Shown piece after piece: positions 59,451 to 64,000 of a DNA stretch of 64,000 nt (the first letter of the stretch is position 1; each line of letters begins with the position of its first letter). The notes under the pieces are model-generated. The model was not told the origin of the DNA. It saw only the letters and a list, made by a program, of their open reading frames with translations, and ran no database searches. The stretch spans positions 406,963 through 470,962 of the forward strand of contig NZ_BNBI01000008.1 in assembly GCF_014655295.1 (NCBI RefSeq). Direction: 5' to 3'. The DNA comes from Streptomyces fumanus (lineage in GTDB: Bacteria > Actinomycetota > Actinomycetes > Streptomycetales > Streptomycetaceae). Position numbers and translations under genes: made by a program.

Positions 59451-60113
59451 ATGAGGGTGGTCATCGCGGGCGGGCACGGGCAGGTGGCCCTGCGGCTGGA
59501 GCGGCTCCTGGCGGAGCGCGGCGACACGGCGGTCGGGCTGGTACGCCGTCCCGAGCAGACGGGCGACCTGCGGGCGGCCGGCGCGGAACCCGTGCTCTGC
59601 GACCTGGAGTCGGCGTCGGTGGCGGAGGTCGCGGCCCGTCTCCGCGACGCCGACGCGGTGGTCTTCGCCGCCGGCGCCGGGCCGGGCAGCGGAGCGGGAC
59701 GCAAGGACACCGTCGACCGCGGGGCGGCCGTGCTCCTCGCCGACGCCGCGCTGGCCGCCGGCACCGGCCGCTTCCTGATGGTCTCGGGGAAAGGGGTGGG
59801 CAGCAGTCCTCCGGCCGGCACCGACCCGGTGTTCGCCGCCTACCTCAGAGCCAAGGCGCAGGCCGACGACCACGTCCGGGCCCACGCGTCGCTGGGGTGG
59901 ACGATCCTGCGGCCCGGACGCCTCACCGACGACCCGGGCACCGGACACGTGACGCTGGCTCCCTCGACCCCCGAGGGCAGCGTGACCCGGGACGACGTGG
60001 CCGCCGTCCTGCTGGCGCTGCTCGACGAACCGCGCACCGCAGGCCGGACGCTGGACCTGGTGGCGGGCGGCACACCCGTGGCAGCCGCCGTACGCGCCGC
60101 GGCGGACGGCTGA
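59451..60113 (+). CDS. NAD(P)-binding atypical SDR / NmrA-like protein, 220 aa
   Basis: The N-terminus MRVVIAGGHGQVALRLERLL is an atypical-SDR Rossmann motif (GxxGxxA). VSGKGVGSS, AYLRAKAQADDHVRAHASLGWTILRPGRLTDDPGTG are standard for the epimerase-like, NmrA-like group, often redox sensors or reductases. An active-site Tyr-x-x-x-Lys equivalent (YLRAK, about 131-135) is present. It lies in tandem with the hydrolase at 58540 and is followed by a hairpin. Confidence 0.85.
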   Translation: MRVVIAGGHGQVALRLERLLAERGDTAVGLVRRPEQTGDLRAAGAEPVLCDLESASVAEVAARLRDADAVVFAAGAGPGSGAGRKDTVDRGAAVLLADAALAAGTGRFLMVSGKGVGSSPPAGTDPVFAAYLRAKAQADDHVRAHASLGWTILRPGRLTDDPGTGHVTLAPSTPEGSVTRDDVAAVLLALLDEPRTAGRTLDLVAGGTPVAAAVRAAADG

Positions 60114-60403
60114 GCGTTCTCCGGGCGCATGGTCACCGGGGCACGCCGGGCAGTCGTCCGACGGATACGTGTGTCCACGGCTGCGGATCACACCGCATGT
60201 GTCGGTCGCCGCTCGCGGAGCAGCGCGCGGGCGGCGACCGGCGTCCGCCGCCGCCGCGCACCGGCGGGGAGAGCGACGCACCACCACCGGGAAGCTCGTG
60301 CTCACGGCCGAATGACCGTACGGCACACGTCAGTCGATCGACAGATCACCCGAAGCCGTGCCGCCGCGAGGATGGCCGGTGCAAGCCACTGAAAGGAACA
60401 GTC
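60114..60403. other. 290-base intergenic region with two type A cores and a hairpin
   Basis: An orphan core GTCGTCCGAC (60153-60162, followed by GGATAC) lacks a good -10 box at the right distance. A hairpin GGTCGCCGC/GCGGCGACC (60204-60239) probably ends the upstream operon. The functional type A promoter of the PEBP gene follows. GTGTGTCC and GCATGTGTC elements lie between. Confidence 0.5.
60331..60373 (+). promoter_or_regulatory. Type A promoter of the PEBP-like gene
   Basis: Core GTCGATCGAC (60333-60342) followed by AGATC, then 25 bases to GAGGAT (60368-60373). CACACGT abuts the core upstream. Confidence 0.7.
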
Positions 60404-60931
60404 ATGTCCACCCCCTACGACCTCATCGCGACGGTCCCGTCGTTCACCGTCACCAGCGCCGACTTCGCCGACGGCGACGTCCTCCCGCTCGCCCAGGCCA
60501 GCGGCATCTTCGGAGCGGGCGGCGAGGACATCTCCCCGCAGCTCGCGTGGTCCGGGTTCCCGGCGGAGACCAAGAGCTTCGTCGTCACCGTCTACGACCC
60601 CACCGCGCCGACCGGCAGCGGCTTCTGGCACTGGGCCGTCGCCGACATCCCGGCGACGGTGACCGAGCTGCCGGCCGGCGCCGGTGACGACCCGGCCGAG
60701 GAGCTGCCGGAGAAGGCGTGGCAGCTCGCCAACGACGCCGGGCTCAAGCGCTACCTGGGTGCCGCGCCGCCGGCCGGCCACGGCGAGCACGTCTACTACA
60801 TCGCCGTGCACGCCGTGGACGTCGAGACCCTCGGACTGGACCGGGGTGCCACGCCGGCCTTCCTCGGCTTCAACCTCTCGGGCCACACCCTGGCCCGCGC
60901 CGTCATCACCGCGCGCTTCTCCGCGAGCTGA
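60404..60931 (+). CDS. YbhB/YbcL-type phosphatidylethanolamine-binding-like protein, 175 aa
   Basis: The ligand-site elements of bacterial PEBP-like proteins are clear: GGEDISPQLAWSGFPAETKSFVVTVYDPTAPTGSGFWHWAVADIP, then YLGAAPPAGHGEHVYYIAVHAVD, and FNLSGHTLARAV. The Asp-Pro-x-x-Pro and His-Trp residues of the anion pocket are intact. No signal peptide, so cytoplasmic. The role in bacteria is unclear. The ATG has GAAAGGAAC upstream. Confidence 0.9.
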   Translation: MSTPYDLIATVPSFTVTSADFADGDVLPLAQASGIFGAGGEDISPQLAWSGFPAETKSFVVTVYDPTAPTGSGFWHWAVADIPATVTELPAGAGDDPAEELPEKAWQLANDAGLKRYLGAAPPAGHGEHVYYIAVHAVDVETLGLDRGATPAFLGFNLSGHTLARAVITARFSAS

Positions 60932-60980
60932 GTCCGGCGGGCGCCGTCCCCCGCGCGGGCGGCGCCCGGTGGGCCGGCCG

Positions 60981-61910
60981 TCAGGAGGTCCGGGGCCGCA
61001 GACCCAGCCGCCGGGCCACGTGCCGGGGCATCAGGGCCGCGTGTTCCTCCAGCAGGTCCAGGAAGGAGGCGGCGACGGAGTCCGGGCTGGTGCGGGTGTA
61101 CCCGGTCAGAACCCGGGTGACCGGCGGGTCCGGACGCAGCACCGCCTCCGGGAAGTGCCGGGGAACGCTGCTGGCGGGCACCAGCGTAGGTCCCAGACCG
61201 GCGGCGGCGTAGCCGACGGCGGCCGCCGCCTGCTCGGTGCGGACCGCGGCACGGGGCCGGAAGCCCGCCCGCGCGCAGGCGTCGTCGAGGAACCGCGCGA
61301 GCCCGCTGTCCGGGGTGAAGTGCACCCACGCCCGGTCGGCGAGGTCCGCCAGCCGCACGCGCGCCGCGGTCCCCTGACCGGCCAGGGGGTCGTCGGCGGC
61401 GGTGACCACCACGAACTCCTCGGTGCCGAGATGCCGGGCAGTGCCCTCCCACCGGTCGGGCAGCGGCCCCACGGCGAGATCGGCGACGCCGGCCACCATG
61501 CCCTGGGCCAGCTCGTCCGAGCTGCGGTACTCGAACAGCCGGACCCGGACGCCCGGATGCCGCTTGCGCCAGCGACCGAGGACGGCGGGCAGCACGCCGG
61601 CGCTGACGGAGTACAGCGTGGCCAGATGGAGTTCGCCCGTCGACACACCCGCCGCGCGGCGCGCGGAGAGCGTGGCCCGGCCGGCCTCGGCGAGGGCGGC
61701 GCGGGCGTGCGGGAGCATGGACCGTCCGGCGGACGTCAGCCGCACCCCGCGGGGCAGACGCTCCAGCAGGGGGCCGCCGACCTCCCGTTCCAGAGCCTGG
61801 AACTGGTGGGAGAGCCCCGGTTGCGTCACGTTCAGCCGCTCCGCGGCCCGCGTGAACGAGCCGGCGTCCACGATCGCCACCAGATACTCCAGTTGTCGCA
61901 AGGTCGCCAT
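60981..61910 (-). CDS. LysR-family transcriptional regulator, 309 aa
   Basis: The N-terminal winged helix is complete (MATLRQLEYLVAIVDAGSFTRAAERLNVTQPGLSHQFQALEREVG). The effector domain follows (about 90-300) with the usual two-lobed pattern. It is divergent from the betaine-binding-like gene with a 112-base gap, the classic LysR arrangement; ATGCG and CGCAT lie 14 bases apart around its start, and CATGAGAAACATG is another candidate site. Confidence 0.9.
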   Translation of the reverse strand: MATLRQLEYLVAIVDAGSFTRAAERLNVTQPGLSHQFQALEREVGGPLLERLPRGVRLTSAGRSMLPHARAALAEAGRATLSARRAAGVSTGELHLATLYSVSAGVLPAVLGRWRKRHPGVRVRLFEYRSSDELAQGMVAGVADLAVGPLPDRWEGTARHLGTEEFVVVTAADDPLAGQGTAARVRLADLADRAWVHFTPDSGLARFLDDACARAGFRPRAAVRTEQAAAAVGYAAAGLGPTLVPASSVPRHFPEAVLRPDPPVTRVLTGYTRTSPDSVAASFLDLLEEHAALMPRHVARRLGLRPRTS

Positions 61911-62022
61911 GCGCTCAGCATATGGGTCGCATGAGAAACATGTCTTGGACTTATGAGCCGGTCAGGCACAGGATCGTGGGCACCGCGCACACCCGTGCTC
62001 ACCGGATCATCGAAAGGTTGCC

Positions 62023-62811
62023 ATGTCCGAGTACCGCAACGATGCCACCGTCACCGTGGGCAACATCGCGCTCTCCTTCCACCGGGCGGCCGCCGCGGTC
62101 ACCCGCCGCATACTGGAGAAACACGGCCATCAGGTGCGCAGTGTCGAGGCACCGCACGAGCGCATGTTCCGCCTCCAGGAGGAGGGCGCGGTGGACGTCC
62201 TGGTGTCCGCCTGGCTGCCGTCCAGCCATGACATCTACCTCTCCCGGTACGCCGACCGCGTCCGCGTACTGACGCCGCACTACGAGCCGTACTGTGTCTG
62301 GGCGGTACCGCCGTACGTGCCCGAGGAGACGGTCGGCGAGGTGGCGGACCTGCTCCGGCCCGAGGTGGCGGAACGGATGACGCATACCGTCCAGGGCATC
62401 AACCCGGGAGCCGGCATCAGTCGCTTCTCCGCCCGGATGGTCCGCGAATACGGCCTGGACGGGGCGGGATACGCGTTCGTGCCGGGGACCGAGAGCGACT
62501 TCGTCGCCCGTGTCGACCGGGGGGTCGCCGACCGGGAGTGGTTCGTCGTCCCGCTGTGGCGGCCCCAGTACCTGAACCGGCTGCACGGACTGCGGACCCT
62601 CGCCGAACCGAAGGGACTGCTCGGCACCGTCGACGGCGCCGCGCCCGTCATCACGCACGAGGCACTGGACCGGATCGACCCCGCCGCCGTCACCGAGCTG
62701 GACGCCCTGCACCTGGGCAACGAGGGCGTGGAGGAGATCGACAGCCTCATCAACGTGGACGGTCTCACCCCCCTGGAGGCGGCCGACCGCTTCCTCGCCG
62801 CACGCCGCTGA
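62023..62811 (+). CDS. OpuAC-like (glycine betaine-type) binding-domain protein without signal peptide, 262 aa
   Basis: The sequence resembles substrate-binding proteins of betaine/choline ABC transporters: NIALSFHRAAAAVTRRILEKHGHQVRSVEA, VDVLVSAWLPSSHDIYLSRY, MTHTVQGINPGAGISRFSARMVREYGL, SDFVARVDRGVADREWFVVPLWRPQYLN. It has no signal peptide, lipobox or neighbouring permease or ATPase, so it may be a cytoplasmic sensor or binding protein. Its divergent LysR neighbour probably controls it. Confidence 0.75.
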   Translation: MSEYRNDATVTVGNIALSFHRAAAAVTRRILEKHGHQVRSVEAPHERMFRLQEEGAVDVLVSAWLPSSHDIYLSRYADRVRVLTPHYEPYCVWAVPPYVPEETVGEVADLLRPEVAERMTHTVQGINPGAGISRFSARMVREYGLDGAGYAFVPGTESDFVARVDRGVADREWFVVPLWRPQYLNRLHGLRTLAEPKGLLGTVDGAAPVITHEALDRIDPAAVTELDALHLGNEGVEEIDSLINVDGLTPLEAADRFLAARR

Positions 62812-62880
62812 CACCACCCGCCGGTGGGGTCGCCTTTCCCTGTGCCCCGGCCCCGGCCCGTGACTGCTCACACGGACCGT

Positions 62881-62924
62881 AAGTCAATCGACGGATCTTC
62901 CCCGGACGGCCCCCCCGAAAGGAT
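62881..62924 (+). promoter_or_regulatory. Type A promoter of the Dps gene
   Basis: Core GTCAATCGAC (62883-62892) followed by GGATC, then 26 bases to AAGGAT (62919-62924). CTCACACGG lies just upstream. Confidence 0.65.
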
Positions 62925-62991
62925 GGGTGGGCAGCGCCCGGCCGGCCCGCTGACCACCGCGGCCGGGCACCCCCATCGCGAGGAGTTCACC

Positions 62992-63465
62992 GTGAGCATC
63001 ATCTCCAGTCCGCTGCCGGACGCGGAACGCGCAGTGGCCGGAACGGCCCTCCAGGGCACCCTGGTCGACCTGCTCGACCTCTCCCTGGTGGCCAAGCAGG
63101 CCCACTGGAACCTGTACGGACCGCGCTTCCGCACCATCCACCAGCAACTGGACGAGGTCGTCACCACCGCACGCGACTACGCGGACCGGGTGGCCGAGCG
63201 GGCCGCGGCCCTGGGCATCAGCCCGGACGGTCGGGCCGTGACCGTCGCGGCCGGCAGCGGACTCCCGGAATTCCAGCAGGGGTGGATCACCGACGACGAC
63301 GCGGTGGAGGCGCTGGTCCGTTCCTTCGCGGTCCTCGTCGGACGCCTGCGCGCACGCATCGAGGCCACGGCGGCGGCGGACCCCGTGAGCCAGGACCTGT
63401 TGATCGGGCTGACGGCCGAGATCGAGAAGCAGAGCTGGATGTTCCAGGCGGAGAACCGGGGCTGA
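62992..63465 (+). CDS. dps: Dps-family ferritin-like DNA-protection protein, 157 aa
   Basis: The ferroxidase-site pattern KQAHWNLYGPRFRTIHQQLDEVVTTARDYADRVAERAAALG (about 35-75) is typical, with His38, Asp54 and downstream acidic residues. Dps dodecamers store iron and protect DNA under oxidative or starvation stress. The GTG at 62992 was chosen because GCGAGGAG precedes it and the family begins here. Two genes follow on the same strand (DUF2630 and zwf) and may be co-transcribed. Confidence 0.92.
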   Translation: MSIISSPLPDAERAVAGTALQGTLVDLLDLSLVAKQAHWNLYGPRFRTIHQQLDEVVTTARDYADRVAERAAALGISPDGRAVTVAAGSGLPEFQQGWITDDDAVEALVRSFAVLVGRLRARIEATAAADPVSQDLLIGLTAEIEKQSWMFQAENRG

Positions 63466-63514
63466 ACCGGCTCCACGAGCCACCCGAGGACCCGAGGACC
63501 CGAGGAGAGGAATC

Positions 63515-63760
63515 ATGAAGAACCCCGAGATCCTGCACCGGATCAGCGAAATGGCGGAGGAGGAGCGCAGGTTGCGCGACTCCCTCGGCCCCCGCGGCTC
63601 CGGTGGGCCGGACGAGCGGAGCCGGCTGGGCGAGCTGGAGCGCGAGCTGGACCAGTGCTGGGACCTGTTGCGGCAGCGCAGGGCCAAGTCGGAGTTCGGA
63701 CAGGACCCCGAAGAGGCCCACACCCGGCCCCAGTCCATGGTCGAGGGCTACGAGTCCTGA
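63515..63760 (+). CDS. DUF2630-family small protein, 81 aa
   Basis: The whole sequence fits a short helical hairpin: EILHRISEMAEEERRLRDSLG and RLGELERELDQCWDLLRQRRAKSEFGQDPEEA, which is the DUF2630 pattern, ending in a conserved VEGYES. The function is unknown. The ATG has GAGGAGAGGAA upstream. It lies between dps and zwf, 49-50 bases from each. Confidence 0.85.
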   Translation: MKNPEILHRISEMAEEERRLRDSLGPRGSGGPDERSRLGELERELDQCWDLLRQRRAKSEFGQDPEEAHTRPQSMVEGYES

Positions 63761-63810
63761 GCACCGCGCACACCCGCGTCCCGGCCGACCGACACCACCC
63801 AGGAGCCACC

Positions 63811-64000
63811 GTGAACATGCCCCGCCGGGGCAGGCACCCCTCATCCACGGGCCGCACCGCGGCCCGCACACCCGCGAGCGGCAATCCGCTGCGTGACCCC
63901 GCGGACCGGCGGCTCCCGCGTATCGCGGGGCCGTCGGGCCTGGTCATCTTCGGCGTCACCGGCGACCTCTCCCGCAAGAAGCTCATGCCCGCCGTGTACG
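63811..64000 (+). CDS. zwf: Glucose-6-phosphate dehydrogenase, 5' part only
   Basis: The visible 63 residues contain the NADP-binding start GPSGLVIFGVTGDLSRKKLMPAVY, diagnostic for this enzyme of the oxidative pentose phosphate pathway, after an N-terminal extension of about 38 polar residues. The GTG at 63811 has AGGAGC upstream. The gene runs out of the window. NADPH supply next to Dps fits an oxidative-stress unit. Confidence 0.9.
   Translation, partial: MNMPRRGRHPSSTGRTAARTPASGNPLRDPADRRLPRIAGPSGLVIFGVTGDLSRKKLMPAVY

Noticed and set aside
60196..60403. Possible upstream extension of the PEBP gene in frame to ATG 60196
   Set aside because: It would place the type A promoter and ribosome-binding site inside the coding region, and the added residues are low complexity; the family begins at 60404.
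13346..63000. A mobile genomic island with integrase or transposase
   Set aside because: No recombinase, tRNA, or flanking direct repeats were seen; base composition looks uniform.

Overview
The window is high-GC actinomycete chromosome, almost certainly Streptomyces. Three SsgA-like proteins, a WhiB-like protein, a SARP regulator and five large ATP-binding LuxR (LAL) regulators support this, together with the extreme third-position GC and the abundance of GTG starts. I see no tRNA, rRNA, CRISPR array, transposase or integrase. Two genes are cut by the window edges: an RHS/TcC-type toxin gene on the left and glucose-6-phosphate dehydrogenase on the right.

Layout. 1-12.7 kb: a two-gene Tc-type (ABC) toxin locus, an RHS TcC-like protein with a hydrophobic C-terminal tail followed by a 3165-residue TcA-like protein. 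12.8-26.8 kb: regulators (a coiled-coil/winged-helix protein, TetR, LAL, GNAT, SsgA-like, SARP, LAL) and one sugar permease. 26.8-40.4 kb: mostly single-gene units for small-molecule enzymes (two metallo-beta-lactamase-fold hydrolases, quinone oxidoreductase with its HxlR repressor, alpha/beta hydrolase, CRP-thioredoxin-reductase-like fusion, isochorismatase-like hydrolase, non-haem haloperoxidase, 2-hydroxyacid dehydrogenase, atypical SDR with an ABM monooxygenase, a secreted yellow/MRJP-like protein) plus a second SsgA-like protein. 40.7-44.4 kb: a tightly overlapping operon for a cobalt-type nitrile/thiocyanate hydratase with split beta subunit, an aquaporin-family channel, an unknown protein and a Ni/Co permease. 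44.4-48.7 kb: aldo/keto reductase, an aldehyde dehydrogenase/TetR pair, and a methyltransferase followed by a tiny ORF. 48.9-57.3 kb: three LAL regulators. 57.5-64 kb: WhiB-like, third SsgA-like, a hydrolase, an NAD-binding protein, PEBP, LysR with a betaine-binding-like protein, Dps, DUF2630 and zwf.

The most striking feature is regulatory. Fourteen promoters between 14.4 and 63 kb share one architecture: a core GTC-N4-GAC (last three bases tolerate some change), usually followed by SGAT, then 25 or 26 bases, then a sigma70-like -10 box 30-110 bases before a start codon. They serve otherwise unrelated genes (three of the regulators, two SsgA-like, WhiB-like, Dps, haloperoxidase, nitrile hydratase operon and others). 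A second architecture, two or three TTCCAC-like repeats exactly 11 bp apart and exactly 10 bp before the -10 box, occurs at four further genes and looks like a SARP operator. A CACACGTGTG-like palindrome recurs in many of the same intergenic regions. My reading is that this is a co-regulated, LAL/SARP-controlled stress or development island; that reading is inference, while the motif spacing can be seen directly in the sequence.
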